DNA from: Spirosoma foliorum
Lineage (GTDB): Bacteria > Bacteroidota > Bacteroidia > Cytophagales > Spirosomataceae
Direction: 5' to 3'
NCBI RefSeq assembly: GCF_014117325.1
Contig: NZ_CP059732.1
Span: 5,965,001-6,029,000 of the forward strand
DNA: 64,000 bases
Shown here: positions 1 through 8,533 of the stretch, one piece after another
How the letters are laid out: each line of letters opens with the position of its first letter
Position numbering within the stretch: the first letter of the stretch is position 1
The notes under the pieces: generated by a model
The model's input: the letters and a program-made list of their open reading frames with translations, nothing else
What the model was told of the DNA's origin: nothing
The model's database searches: none
Program-made: the position numbers and the translations under genes

Positions 1-357
1 CTGCTCCATTCGTTCCGGGTTATGCATTAGGCGAAATATTTCGGGTTTTTCATTGGCGAATGTCCACTGCACCATCGACAGCCTGACGATCTTTTCTTCG
101 GCACTTAACTCCATAGCCAGAATCTCATCAAACACCCGTCTATTTTCAGTATGTCCCTCCTTTACAATGTTTAGGAGTACATCCTCTTTATTCTGGAAGT
201 GTTCATATACAATCGGGGGCGTGTAGTCGATGGCCTCGGCTATACTCCGAATGGTCACGGCATTCCAGTCTTTCTCACGGGCAATCTGCCGGGCTGCGTC
301 TAAAATACGCTGTCGGATTTCTGCCTTTTGCCGAGTTCTACGATCTATAACACTCAT
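1..357 (-). CDS. TetR/AcrR family regulator, partial (N-terminal 119 residues)
   Basis: The gene starts at ATG 357 and runs off the left edge. Residues about 12-60 form the TetR DNA-binding region: an RQRILDAARQIA helix, then VTIRSIAEAIDYTPPIVYEHF, the typical helix-turn-helix with the conserved tyrosine and phenylalanine before an NKEDVL segment. The ligand-binding domain is only begun, so the inducer cannot be guessed. The family are dimeric repressors that usually control their own gene or a neighbour. A promoter-like motif covered by a short palindrome lies just upstream (384-412), which fits autoregulation. The target genes are probably beyond the left edge. Confidence 0.85.
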   Translation of the reverse strand, partial: MSVIDRRTRQKAEIRQRILDAARQIAREKDWNAVTIRSIAEAIDYTPPIVYEHFQNKEDVLLNIVKEGHTENRRVFDEILAMELSAEEKIVRLSMVQWTFANEKPEIFRLMHNPERMEQ

Positions 358-374
358 TATCTAACAACTTGCAA

Positions 375-412
375 ATTATCTAACAAAGATAGATTTTATT
401 TGTTTCGTCAAA
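375..412 (-). promoter_or_regulatory. Promoter and probable operator of the TetR gene
   Basis: On the minus strand a TATCTTTG element (391-384) matches the Bacteroidota -7 consensus TAnnTTTG, with TTTG (412-409) 17 bases upstream as a -33 element. The -7 is covered by the palindrome TATCT-AACAA-AGATA (377-391). The 12-mer ATTATCTAACAA is also directly repeated at 356-367 and 375-386. A repressor bound here would block its own promoter. Operator function is inferred. Confidence 0.5.
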
Positions 413-458
413 TTCGATTTTTATCAAAAATTGTATAAACGGTTGATTTTAAACGATA

Positions 459-493
459 AAAGGCCATTACATCCCGAAGGTGCAATGGCCTTT
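459..493 (-). terminator. Hairpin terminator downstream of the metalloprotease gene
   Basis: AAAGGCCATT (459-468) pairs perfectly with AATGGCCTTT (484-493) around a 15-base loop. On the minus strand it is followed by TTTATCG, a weak U tract, so it probably ends transcripts arriving from the metalloprotease gene at 663-3170. Confidence 0.55.
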
Positions 494-540
494 CTCAATA
501 AAATACTATTTATTATCAATTCACTCTAGTAGCACCAGTG

Positions 541-642
541 GTGTCGGTTTCTTCAAACCGACACGGAGAGGTTTCTCAAAACCTCGTTTATGAACTGCAT
601 GAGGTTTTGAGAAACCTCGCGGGTCAGGTTTAAGAACCTGAC
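541..642. repeat. Cluster of four tetraloop hairpins (REP-like)
   Basis: Four small perfect palindromes stand in a row: GTGTCGGTTT-CTTC-AAACCGACAC (541-564), GAGGTTT-CTCA-AAACCTC (568-585), GAGGTTT-TGAG-AAACCTC (601-618) and GTCAGGTT-TAAG-AACCTGAC (623-642). The second and third are exact reverse complements of each other, so the pair can also fold into one larger hairpin. The layout resembles REP doublets (REPINs). It makes up most of the roughly 300-base gap between the TetR gene and the metalloprotease. Confidence 0.7.
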
Positions 643-662
643 CTCACGCTCATCCAAGACAC

Positions 663-3170
663 TTAAAACTCCCAGTCGCAGGCCGGAGCTAACCAATCCT
701 GACCCGTGTCAATTGGCATTCCATCGGGTGGTGTTTGGGGGTTTGTTGGCTTGACGTCGGCAACGTTACCATCAGCCCGCCGAATCTGATCAAGCGCGAA
801 TAAACGGTGAGCAGCTCCTTTCGGGTTTGTTACTGGGGCAGTAAGTTTCGTTTTCAGTTGGCTAATTTTTAGCAAGGCCACTGCCCGAACCTGCGGGGTA
901 CCCTCCTGGTTATTAGCCAGATCAATCAGTTTTTGCAGCACTAACTTGTCGGTCAACCGCTTTACCTCAGCCTGATAACTATCCGTTGGCTCGGCTTTAT
1001 ACCAGGTAGCTCCCAACAGTTGATCAAACATCGATTCAAGGCTCAGTTGAGCAGGATCGACAGCCGATTGTGCAACCAACCGACTAACCCGTTCGCTATT
1101 CATCAGCATCTGAAGTGTCATGCCAGCCGCAGCTTCGGGCGCTGCCATTGGATCGAACGATAAGCCTGTCCGCCGTTTGAACACCTCCCGCGGATTAGGA
1201 TCATAACGGAATGGATGTGGCGGAATGAGAGCCAGTATCGATTTGGGAACCGCCAGGAAAGCCGGATCGATTGTAGCCAGCAAGGCATCTAAAGCCCGTT
1301 TTTGCTCTTGAACTGGCACTGTCGATACAACAGGTTGGCCATCACCTCTAAGTGCATTGGTATAGAGTTGTCCGCCCACTACTTTCGACGCTGCTTCTAC
1401 CTGATAGCGATGGAACATATACATAGGTACCAGCACTTCTTCAAGCGTTGCCATTGGCGTACCAACCGGAATTTTCTTCTCAGAGAAATTACTTAGCGCC
1501 ATCCGCCGAACATCCGATACCCGTTTTAACTCATCAACGGCATTTGAGCCATTATCCCACAAGTGCGTAGCTGGGTGAACGGAACCTTCAGGACGGGCGT
1601 CTTTATCGGTCAAAAACGTCAGCCCCGTCTTATGCATATCGTTCACAATCTTGTTCAACGCCTGTTTTTCGTCTGTACCGGCCGGAAACTGCTCATATCC
1701 ATAGCGAATACTCCATTTGTCGTACTCACCGATGTTTTTCGCATAGGCATCTGATAGATCAATGCTGGCACCTTTTATTTTGGCCACCATAGTCGGATAA
1801 TCCATAACAGACGCCCGTCCAAACATACCTCCGCCTTGTGCACTGGCGATGTAGTTGTGCGGCAAACCAAGCGTATGGCCAACTTCATGAGCCGCCAGTT
1901 GTCGCAACCGTTCAATCGACATTTGCATCATCGGATCAGAAGCAGGAGCCGTTGCACCTGAATAATCACCCACCAAGCCCTGCGCAATCAAGTAATCCTG
2001 CCGAACCCGAAGGGAGCCAAGCGTAACCTTCCCTTTAATAATCTCGCCCGTACGTGGATCACTGATGCTCCCGCCATACGACCAGCCACGTGTAGATCGG
2101 TGAACCCATTGCACCAGATTATAACGAATGTCCATTGGGTCGGCATCAGCCGGAAGCAGTTTAACCTGAAACGCATCTTTATAACCAGCCGCTTCAAATG
2201 CCTGATTCCACCAGGCCGTACCATCCATCAGCGCCGACCGAATTGGTTCTGGCGTGCCGGGATCTATGTAATAAATGATGGGTTTAACGGCTTCACTCAC
2301 AGCCGCCGACGGATCTTTTTTCTCCAGTCGGTGCCGCGAAATATAGCGTTTCATGATGGGCTGACTAACCGGTGTTGCGTAGTCAAAATACTCAATGCCA
2401 CCGTAACCAATACGCGGATCGAATACACGAGGTTTGTAACCCGCATCGGGCAATTGTACGAATGAATAATGCTGGTGAATCGTAACAGCCGTAGGAGTTG
2501 GCACAACTTCACGTAAATAAGCGCCCGGATTATCGCCCGTCAACGTAATAATCGTCTCGAACTCGGTATTTTGTGGAAAAGCCTTTGTTCGAGGCAAATA
2601 CATGGCACTACGTGCTGGATCAAATTTGAACGCTCCCTGTCGGGTTCGGGTAATAGCTTGCACTGCCCCAACCAAATCCTGCATCAGAAATGGAGTGAGA
2701 TCAACCAGAACTTTCCGACCCGTCGGACCGTCCCCTTCCTCCGCAACAACATCGAAGCCAGCATGAACAGATTTGGCAAATGATTCTTCAACGGCCCTAC
2801 GTTCGAGCGGGTCATTACTGATAGCCCGGTAGCTGTAGTTGGGTTCAATCATCAGAACCTTATTCCCACTACGTTGGAATTTCACAATGTGCTCCTGACC
2901 TAAACGACCCCGGTCAAGTCCAATATCATTAGAACCAACGCCTTGGGCCAGCGTCGGGTAGAACAAAAGTTCAGTATCGAATTTGTCAATTTCGAGCCAG
3001 ATTTTGCCTTTTTTAGCATCCCAGTAATAGGTAAGAAAACCGGAATTTCGCTCCATACCAGCTGTAAACGTAGCAATGCTGGCAGATGAACTGGCGCCAG
3101 TGGGGGCTTGGGCAACCAGTAAGCGTGTAGCTGTTAGTAAGTAAAGAAGTGTAAATAAGCGTTTTCGCAT
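663..3170 (-). CDS. Secreted zinc-dependent metalloprotease (DUF5117/DUF4953 type)
   Basis: An 835-residue protein with a signal peptide (MRKRLFTLLYLLTATRLLVAQ). The zinc site HEVGHTLGLPHN begins at His428; His428, His432 and His438 are the expected ligands and Glu429 the catalytic base, the extended metzincin-like motif HExxHxxGxxH. A conserved SVMDYPT segment follows about 20 residues later and can supply the Met-turn. The N-terminal part (residues about 45-270, with WDAKKGKIWLEI) matches the large region typical of this Bacteroidota family. It is probably a periplasmic or outer-membrane-associated peptidase; the substrate is unknown. The gene seems to be a single transcription unit, with hairpins on both sides. 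Confidence 0.88.
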   Translation of the reverse strand: MRKRLFTLLYLLTATRLLVAQAPTGASSSASIATFTAGMERNSGFLTYYWDAKKGKIWLEIDKFDTELLFYPTLAQGVGSNDIGLDRGRLGQEHIVKFQRSGNKVLMIEPNYSYRAISNDPLERRAVEESFAKSVHAGFDVVAEEGDGPTGRKVLVDLTPFLMQDLVGAVQAITRTRQGAFKFDPARSAMYLPRTKAFPQNTEFETIITLTGDNPGAYLREVVPTPTAVTIHQHYSFVQLPDAGYKPRVFDPRIGYGGIEYFDYATPVSQPIMKRYISRHRLEKKDPSAAVSEAVKPIIYYIDPGTPEPIRSALMDGTAWWNQAFEAAGYKDAFQVKLLPADADPMDIRYNLVQWVHRSTRGWSYGGSISDPRTGEIIKGKVTLGSLRVRQDYLIAQGLVGDYSGATAPASDPMMQMSIERLRQLAAHEVGHTLGLPHNYIASAQGGGMFGRASVMDYPTMVAKIKGASIDLSDAYAKNIGEYDKWSIRYGYEQFPAGTDEKQALNKIVNDMHKTGLTFLTDKDARPEGSVHPATHLWDNGSNAVDELKRVSDVRRMALSNFSEKKIPVGTPMATLEEVLVPMYMFHRYQVEAASKVVGGQLYTNALRGDGQPVVSTVPVQEQKRALDALLATIDPAFLAVPKSILALIPPHPFRYDPNPREVFKRRTGLSFDPMAAPEAAAGMTLQMLMNSERVSRLVAQSAVDPAQLSLESMFDQLLGATWYKAEPTDSYQAEVKRLTDKLVLQKLIDLANNQEGTPQVRAVALLKISQLKTKLTAPVTNPKGAAHRLFALDQIRRADGNVADVKPTNPQTPPDGMPIDTGQDWLAPACDWEF

Positions 3171-3273
3171 TTTTTGAGCAGAGGTTGTAGTTGCTGCTCA
3201 AGTTACGGCAAAAACGCTTACTCAAATAAAACGAGGGCAGGACAAGTTTAGTCGACACAGATTGTGCCTCCTT

Positions 3274-3340
3274 TTTTTGACAGGATTACAGGATTTTTTG
3301 TGAGCAGAAATCCTGTTAAATCCTGTAATCCTGTCAAAAA
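3274..3340. repeat. Inverted repeat built of CAGGATT words
   Basis: A 23-base arm (3274-3296) pairs perfectly with 3318-3340 around a 21-base centre. The arms consist of the word CAGGATT repeated every 8 to 10 bases. A second copy of the same word family lies at 45623-45696. It sits between the starts of the metalloprotease gene and the end of the DUF4293 gene. Confidence 0.7.
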
Positions 3341-3367
3341 ATAATTGTTCTACAACCAGTAGAACAA

Positions 3368-3841
3368 TTATCGAATTCGATCAGAACCACGCACCAGTTT
3401 TTCATCCCGACGGATGAATCGGTTTGCTAATGCGTTGAAAACGAGGGCCGCAATGATGGCATAAAAGCCAAACAGAAACGTTCCCTGATCGGCAGGATTG
3501 CCATAGGATTTTCCAGCGTAGAGCGTCCGATAAAGAATAATACCCATGATGGCCGTGAGCATGAGTGCATTCACAGCACACAAGGCCGTTTGAGTCAGTC
3601 GGTTACGGTATTGAAAGATCGCATACAGCGAAACCAATCCGACCAAAGCAATTAATAACGCCAAATACCAGATCGTATCGGCATACGTTGTAATTCCTTC
3701 CTGGTGGCTATATTGGAGGGCAGATAGATGCGCCATCTCCGGTGATTTCAGCCCGGCTTTTTCCCAGATCGGGTTAGTGAGGGCAATGCCCATGGCAACA
3801 GTAATAAGAAACAGAAACACTGTTTGAATGCGTTGAATCAT
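3368..3841 (-). CDS. DUF4293 family membrane protein
   Basis: A 157-residue protein starting MIQRIQTVFLFL, the characteristic opening of the Bacteroidota DUF4293 family. It has four predicted membrane segments (near residues 5-22, 50-70, 78-100 and 115-137). I chose ATG 3841; a longer frame to 3898 only adds residues translated from an adjacent repeat element (HYTLTIIHYPLQT-like peptide) and is not credible. The function of the family is unknown. Confidence 0.85.
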   Translation of the reverse strand: MIQRIQTVFLFLITVAMGIALTNPIWEKAGLKSPEMAHLSALQYSHQEGITTYADTIWYLALLIALVGLVSLYAIFQYRNRLTQTALCAVNALMLTAIMGIILYRTLYAGKSYGNPADQGTFLFGFYAIIAALVFNALANRFIRRDEKLVRGSDRIR

Positions 3842-3848
3842 TGTTTGT

Positions 3849-3920
3849 AATGGATAATGAATAATGGTTAATGTATAATGAGTTCGTACATTAACCATTG
3901 TACATTATCCATTATACATT
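3849..3920. repeat. Five-plus-five inverted heptamer element
   Basis: AATG occurs at 3849, 3856, 3863, 3870 and 3877, exactly every 7 bases. CATT occurs at 3889, 3896, 3903, 3910 and 3917, again every 7 bases. The result is five AATGNNN units, a two-base centre and five NNNCATT units. It lies between the divergent starts of the DUF4293 and mnmD genes and abuts the DUF4293 start, so it would also be part of their promoter region. See the findings for the family. Confidence 0.75.
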
Positions 3921-3957
3921 AAACTATGTGCAAAAATAGCCCAAAAACTGATAGCTT

Positions 3958-4629
3958 ATGAAGGCAGACGTTCGTCTGATCGTAACGGCAGATGGTTCGC
4001 ATACAGCCATAAACCAAGCCCTCGACAAAACATATCATTCGATTCATGGCGCTTACCAGGAGTCACAACGGGTTTATATTAAACTGGGGTTACTAGAAGC
4101 CTTCGACAAATTCCCTAGTGAAGAATTACACATTTTTGAAATGGGATTCGGAACGGGCCTAAACGCCTTGCTGACTGCCCGTGAGGCCAATATTCATCAA
4201 AGACGTGTGCACTACACGGCTATTGAGGCTTATCCAATGTCGACGGAAGATGCACACCAATTGAACTTCGATGCCCTCTTAGCTACTGATTATCTGACCA
4301 GACTGCACGAATCACCCTGGAATGAATCCGTTGACATCAGCCCTTATTTTACGCTAACCAAGATCGAAAATCGCCTGCAGGATTGGCAGACAACAGAGCG
4401 CTTTCATGTGATTTATTACGATGCTTTTGCGCCCAGCGCTCAGCCTGAGCTATGGGAGCCCGAAATCTTTGTACAACTGGCTCATTTATTGCTGCCCAAT
4501 GGTATGTTGACCACGTATTGTTCAAAGAGTTACGTACAACGAAATATGAGAGAAGCTGGCCTGATCGTTGAAAAACACCCAGGTCCACCCCACAAACGTG
4601 ATATTTTAAGAGCGGTAAAACTGAATTGA
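3958..4629 (+). CDS. mnmD: tRNA 5-methylaminomethyl-2-thiouridine(34) methyltransferase MnmD
   Basis: A 223-residue Rossmann methyltransferase. It corresponds to the methyltransferase half of E. coli MnmC without the FAD oxidase half. The S-adenosylmethionine site is EMGFGTGLNALLT (Glu61 onward), an acidic residue follows in YTAIEAYP, and the catalytic-loop motif DAFAPSAQPELW starts at Asp155. The enzyme adds the final methyl group to nm5s2U34 in the wobble position of certain tRNAs. The stand-alone form is common in Bacteroidota. It starts at ATG 3958, close after the heptamer element. Confidence 0.9.
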   Translation: MKADVRLIVTADGSHTAINQALDKTYHSIHGAYQESQRVYIKLGLLEAFDKFPSEELHIFEMGFGTGLNALLTAREANIHQRRVHYTAIEAYPMSTEDAHQLNFDALLATDYLTRLHESPWNESVDISPYFTLTKIENRLQDWQTTERFHVIYYDAFAPSAQPELWEPEIFVQLAHLLLPNGMLTTYCSKSYVQRNMREAGLIVEKHPGPPHKRDILRAVKLN

Positions 4630-4712
4630 ACTGACTTTGCGGTTAAAAAAACAGGCTTTTACGAATTTTATAACTTCCTGAACGTTATTAATCCAAACAA
4701 CACATCACTTGT

Positions 4713-5303
4713 ATGAACCGTCTGATTCTCTTCTTTGCTGGCTTCGTTTTGCTGACGATCAGCGCTTTTCGAACAACGCTACCCACCGAGCGACTCATCA
4801 GCAAACCTACCGATGAAGGTAAGCACATCAAATGGCTAACTATTGAGCAAGCCTACGCTTTAACCCAAAAGAAGCCTAAAAAATTTGTAGTCGATGTATA
4901 TACAGACTGGTGTGGTTGGTGTAAAGTAATGGATCGCGAAACCTTCTCGAAACCAGGCATTGTCGATTACGTCAACGAGAATTTTTACCCCGTTCGATTC
5001 AATGCCGAGCAAACCGCTGATGTAACGTTGGGCAAGCAGACCTTCAAATACATAAGCGGAGGAAGTCGGGGGGTTCATGAGTTAGCGGCTGCCATGCTGA
5101 AAAACCAGATGAGCTATCCGACAACGGTGTTTTTAGATGAGAAATTTAATCTGATTCAGCCCATAGCGGGTTATCTGGAGCCACGTACCTTCCACCAGAT
5201 TATTACCTATTTCGGCAAAAACTACCATCAGAAAGAACCGTTTGACCAGTATAAGACGGGCACTTATAAAGAATTTCAAGGTGCTCTGACAGCTAGTAAA
5301 TAG
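4713..5303 (+). CDS. Exported thioredoxin-fold protein
   Basis: A 196-residue protein with an N-terminal signal or anchor segment (residues 1-19) and a thioredoxin fold. The active site is DWCGWCK with Cys67 and Cys70, followed by the cis-proline region MSYPTTVFLDE near residue 135. It belongs to the thioredoxin_7/DUF255-like class, probably a periplasmic disulfide reductase. It lacks the long C-terminal region of full DUF255 proteins. It is co-oriented with mnmD but separated by 83 bases, so a shared transcript is possible and not shown. Confidence 0.82.
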   Translation: MNRLILFFAGFVLLTISAFRTTLPTERLISKPTDEGKHIKWLTIEQAYALTQKKPKKFVVDVYTDWCGWCKVMDRETFSKPGIVDYVNENFYPVRFNAEQTADVTLGKQTFKYISGGSRGVHELAAAMLKNQMSYPTTVFLDEKFNLIQPIAGYLEPRTFHQIITYFGKNYHQKEPFDQYKTGTYKEFQGALTASK

Positions 5304-5312
5304 TTGACTTTT

Positions 5313-5374
5313 GTAACGCGGGTGGAAGCCCGTGCTTGTAGTACTTTACAAGCACGGGTTTCCACCCGCGTTAC
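5313..5374. repeat. REPIN-like long hairpin, GTAACGCGG-ended
   Basis: A 28-base arm (5313-5340) pairs with 5347-5374 with one G-T mismatch around a 6-base loop. The outer ends read GTAACGCGG and CCGCGTTAC, identical to the ends of the element at 12915-12979, while the interiors differ. Each arm holds a smaller palindrome (CGGG-TGGAAG-CCCG). Stability would let it act as a terminator for the thioredoxin gene. Confidence 0.8.
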
Positions 5375-5375
5375 T

Positions 5376-5383
5376 TATTTTTG
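5376..5383 (+). promoter_or_regulatory. -7 element TATTTTTG of the M13 peptidase gene
   Basis: It matches TAnnTTTG and lies 31 bases before the ATG at 5415. No good -33 TTG is present at the usual distance, because that position is occupied by the hairpin at 5313-5374. Confidence 0.35.
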
Positions 5384-5414
5384 TAGCCTTTCTTAACTTC
5401 AAATTGGCGCTTAC

Positions 5415-7436
5415 ATGACAAAACGCGTGGTTTTTCTTTTTGCAGTGGCTATAGCTATCGGTTTTCTGGCAGCCAGCCCTCCTAAATTCATCGACCCCCA
5501 GAACATGGATTTATCCGTGAAACCAGGCGACAATTTTTACCAATATGCCAACGGGAATTGGCTCCGCAAAAATGCAGTTCCAGCGTCAAAAACTTCCTGG
5601 GGAAGCTTCAATGAACTACGTGAAAAGAGTCTTGATGCCATGAAGTCATTGCTCGAAGATGCTACCAAAACCGCTACAAAAGGCCGTCTTTATCAAATGG
5701 TAGGCGATTACTATATGAGTGGTATGGATAGTATTACCATTGAAAAACGTGGATTCGACCCGATTAAAGCCGATCTGGCTCGGGTTGACAAAGTCAATAA
5801 TAAGGCCACTTTCTTCGATGAACTTGCTTATCAGCGTACCCAAAGTAACGGGATGTTGTTCGGATTCGGCGTAGTAACCGATCGAAAAAACGTCAATAAA
5901 TACCTCCCTCAGTTCAGTCAGGGAGGCACTACCCTTCCGGATCGCGATTATTACCTAAAAAATGATGCGCGTAGTCAGAAAATTCGGAACGCCTATCTCG
6001 ACAATCTGACTCAACTATTTACCCTGATTGGCGAGGAACCAACGCAGGCATCGCAGGACGCCGAAATAATTATGCGCGTTGAAACAGCGCTGGCAAAGGC
6101 CCAAATGCCGCGTGTTGACATGCGCGACCCCTATAAAACCTATAACAAAATGACCGTTGCCAGCTTCAGGCAGCAAACACCGGGTATTAACTGGAGCGAT
6201 CAGCTAACAAAATATGGGGCAAAAGGACAAGATACTGTTTTGGTGCAAAGCCCAGCTTTTTTTCGCTCGTTGGATAGCCTTGTGTCCATCACTCCTATTG
6301 AAGATTGGCGAACCTACATGCGCTGGAACATCATCAAAGGCGCTGCTCCCTATCTGAGCGATGCTTTCGTTAAACAGAATTTCGCCTTCTCAAAAGTCCT
6401 GTCTGGCCAAAAAGAACAAACACCTCGCTGGCAGCGAGTCAGTATGCTGATTGACGGCACACTAAGCGATTTATTAGGACAACTCTATGTAGAAAAGTAT
6501 TTCAAGCCAGAAGCCAAGCAACGAATGTTGGCTTTGGTTAACAACCTCGAAGCATCTTTTCAGGAGCATATCAAAAACCTTGACTGGATGAGTGAAGGCA
6601 CCAAGAAAAAAGCGCTCGCGAAACTATTGGCTTTCAAACGAAAAATCGGCTATCCCGATAAATGGAAAAGCTACGAGGGTGTAACAATTGATCGGAATGA
6701 TTTCTACGGAAACGTGAAATCTGCAAGCAAGTGGTCGTACAATCAGATGATTAGCCGCTTAGGTAAACCAGTAGATCGCACGGAATGGGGTATGACACCA
6801 CCAACCGTAAACGCACAATACAGCCCGGTCAATAATGACATTTCGTTCCCAGCGGCCATTCTGCAGTTCCCTTTCTTCGATTTTAATGCCGATGATGCCG
6901 TAAATTATGGCGGCATTGGGGCCGTAATTGGGCACGAAATGACGCACGGCTTCGATGATTCGGGCCGACAATATGATGCCGATGGCACATTGCGTGATTG
7001 GTGGACTAAAGACGATGCTACTAAGTTCAAAGAACGAGCCGATAAAGTCCGCGATCAGTTTTTTGGTTTTAAAGTACTCGACTCAATCAAAGTCAATGGG
7101 CAACTGACCCTCGGCGAAAATCTCGCTGATCTGGGTGGCTTGGCTATTGCGTACGATGCCTTCAAAAAAACGCCACAAGGCAAATCGAGTGGCAAGAAAA
7201 GCCTGATTGACGGATTCACTCCCGATCAGCGTTTTTTTCTATCCTGGGCGCAAGTGTGGCGTAGCAATCAGCTTCCAGAATCGACGGCCCAGCGCATCCT
7301 GACGGATCCACATGCCCCGGATATTTATCGGGTCAATGGCCCATTGTCAAATATTGATGCCTGGTATCAGGCCTTCAATATTCAAGCCGGCGACAAATTA
7401 TTTAAGCCCAAAGACCAACGGATACGAGTCTGGTAA
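5415..7436 (+). CDS. M13 family metallopeptidase (neprilysin/PepO-like)
   Basis: A 673-residue exported zinc peptidase with an N-terminal signal segment. The first zinc motif is HEMTH (His507 to His511); the third ligand is Glu568 in GENLADLGGL, the family ExxxD motif. The N-terminal M13 domain opens with the typical DLSVKPGDNFYQYANGNWL, and the substrate-binding NAQYSP segment precedes the zinc site. The C-terminus keeps the expected RVNGPLSNIDAWYQAFNI. The enzyme cleaves short peptides in the periplasm. The full family length (about 670-700 residues) is present. A terminator follows at 7457. Confidence 0.93.
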   Translation: MTKRVVFLFAVAIAIGFLAASPPKFIDPQNMDLSVKPGDNFYQYANGNWLRKNAVPASKTSWGSFNELREKSLDAMKSLLEDATKTATKGRLYQMVGDYYMSGMDSITIEKRGFDPIKADLARVDKVNNKATFFDELAYQRTQSNGMLFGFGVVTDRKNVNKYLPQFSQGGTTLPDRDYYLKNDARSQKIRNAYLDNLTQLFTLIGEEPTQASQDAEIIMRVETALAKAQMPRVDMRDPYKTYNKMTVASFRQQTPGINWSDQLTKYGAKGQDTVLVQSPAFFRSLDSLVSITPIEDWRTYMRWNIIKGAAPYLSDAFVKQNFAFSKVLSGQKEQTPRWQRVSMLIDGTLSDLLGQLYVEKYFKPEAKQRMLALVNNLEASFQEHIKNLDWMSEGTKKKALAKLLAFKRKIGYPDKWKSYEGVTIDRNDFYGNVKSASKWSYNQMISRLGKPVDRTEWGMTPPTVNAQYSPVNNDISFPAAILQFPFFDFNADDAVNYGGIGAVIGHEMTHGFDDSGRQYDADGTLRDWWTKDDATKFKERADKVRDQFFGFKVLDSIKVNGQLTLGENLADLGGLAIAYDAFKKTPQGKSSGKKSLIDGFTPDQRFFLSWAQVWRSNQLPESTAQRILTDPHAPDIYRVNGPLSNIDAWYQAFNIQAGDKLFKPKDQRIRVW

Positions 7437-7456
7437 AAAAATTCTTCGGGGAGTAG

Positions 7457-7488
7457 AAAGCCGCACCTAAATCATTATGTGCGGCTTT
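7457..7488 (+). terminator. Terminator after the M13 peptidase gene
   Basis: AAAGCCGCAC (7457-7466) pairs perfectly with GTGCGGCTTT (7479-7488) around a 12-base loop; a short T run closes the right arm. Confidence 0.65.
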
Positions 7489-7600
7489 TGCGTGTAAGAA
7501 TGGATGCATAGTTTCCTTAACTTTCGACGCGTTTCAGGCTGTAGATACAGCTAGATAATTGACAGCTCGCTAAACCCTATAAACCACCTTTACCCTTATC

Positions 7601-8140
7601 ATGAAAACGGCCTATCTTTTCGTTCTTTCGGCAAGTATTATTCTATCCTGTCAGACTAAGCCAAAGCAGGAATCAACGGCATCAACAGCGACTACAGCAA
7701 CCGAAGACAGCGCAACTGCATTGACAAAACGTCCTGGTCCTGATACACCCCGATCTGCTGCAGACCGCTTAATTAGAGCACTTTACTTCGAGCATAACGT
7801 CAAAGAAAACCCCTTTCGTAAGAAGAAAGACCGTTCGCTCATCGATCAGTTTTTTACAAAATCAACTGGCGATCTAATCTGGAATGATGCCCAGAAATCA
7901 ACCCCTAAAGTAAACCGAACCAACGTTAATTTACTCTTTAACGCACCCGATGCAGCGATTAAAAAGACGTGGGTTCTGCCCGCCGTTATCGGGGGAACGC
8001 ACGCTATTGTGTACGTTACGTTCGAAAATAAAGCCAAGCCCGAAGAGCTTAAAATTGACATGCAGCAAGTGGCTGGTCGGTGGCGTATACAGGAAATTTC
8101 GTATCCAGATGGCAAGCAATTGACGAGCTTATTCCAGTAA
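7601..8140 (+). CDS. Hypothetical lipoprotein, possibly DUF3828-like
   Basis: A 179-residue protein with a type II signal peptide and a lipobox ending IILSC, so it should be lipid-anchored at Cys17. A Ser/Thr/Ala-rich linker (residues 20-45) precedes a compact domain with TPRSAADRLIRALYFEHN, DQFFTKSTGDLIWND and a final WRIQEISYPDG strand. That order is reminiscent of DUF3828 domains, which have no known activity; I hold the match only as a possibility. No operon partner is evident: the next feature is the tRNA promoter. Confidence 0.65.
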   Translation: MKTAYLFVLSASIILSCQTKPKQESTASTATTATEDSATALTKRPGPDTPRSAADRLIRALYFEHNVKENPFRKKKDRSLIDQFFTKSTGDLIWNDAQKSTPKVNRTNVNLLFNAPDAAIKKTWVLPAVIGGTHAIVYVTFENKAKPEELKIDMQQVAGRWRIQEISYPDGKQLTSLFQ

Positions 8141-8177
8141 GATTTTAGGGCTCTCAAAATTATTTTTGGAGCATCTG

Positions 8178-8207
8178 TTGACAACACCACAAAAACGTGT
8201 AATTTTG
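8178..8207 (+). promoter_or_regulatory. Promoter of the tRNA-Tyr/Gly/Thr cluster
   Basis: TTG at 8178-8180 and TAATTTTG at 8200-8207 are separated by 19 bases, matching the Bacteroidota housekeeping promoter (-33 TTTG-like, -7 TAnnTTTG). The tRNA-Tyr begins 51 bases further on. The tRNA-Trp promoter at 10113-10142 has the same spacing. Confidence 0.75.
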
Positions 8208-8258
8208 CAACTCCAAAACCGGAAGCGGGGTCGGAATTGTTCTTTAAAAGTGTTCTTC

Positions 8259-8344
8259 GGGGAGTTTCCAGAGTGGCCAAATGGATCAGACTGTAAATCT
8301 GCTGGCGTACGCCTTCGGAGGTTCGAATCCTCCACTCCCCACCA
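8259..8344 (+). tRNA. tRNA-Tyr (anticodon GTA)
   Basis: The acceptor GGGGAGT (8259-8265) pairs with ACTCCCC (8334-8340). The anticodon loop CTGTAAA between CAGA and TCTG gives GTA. There is a long variable arm, as expected of bacterial tRNA-Tyr, and GGTTCGAATCC forms the T arm. The CCA end is encoded (8342-8344). Confidence 0.96.
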
Positions 8345-8351
8345 AAAAGAA

Positions 8352-8440
8352 GTTATAAAGTTCTATAGTTAAAGAGTTATAAAGTTGGCAATTGCATTCG
8401 CAAACAACTGCATAGCTGTAAAACCTTACAACTGTATAAC
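8352..8440. repeat. Five-plus-five inverted octamer element in the Tyr-Gly tRNA spacer
   Basis: GTT starts at 8352, 8360, 8368, 8376 and 8384, exactly every 8 bases. On the other side AAC (once AGC) ends at 8408, 8416, 8424, 8432 and 8440. This gives five GTTNNNNN units, nine central bases and five NNNNNAAC units. The outer 14 bases (8344-8357 with 8435-8448) are perfectly complementary; inner units match only at the phased bases. It would be transcribed in the tRNA precursor. Confidence 0.8.
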
Positions 8441-8450
8441 TTCTTTTTTT

Positions 8451-8523
8451 GCGGAAGTAGCTCAATTGGTAGAGCGATAGCCTTCCAAGCTATAGGTTGC
8501 GGGTTCGAGACCCGTCTTCCGCT
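8451..8523 (+). tRNA. tRNA-Gly (anticodon TCC)
   Basis: The acceptor GCGGAAG (8451-8457) pairs with CTTCCGC (8516-8522). The loop CTTCCAA between ATAGC and GCTAT gives anticodon TCC. The T arm is GCGGGTTCGAGACCCGT. CCA is not encoded. Confidence 0.96.
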
Positions 8524-8533
8524 CAATGGTTAA

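Noticed and set aside
3842..3898. Upstream extension of the DUF4293 protein
   Set aside because: The added residues are a translation of the heptamer element, and the family starts at MIQRIQ.
8166..8372. A 68-codon plus-strand frame over the tRNA-Tyr gene
   Set aside because: It covers the tRNA promoter and the whole tRNA gene, so it is chance.
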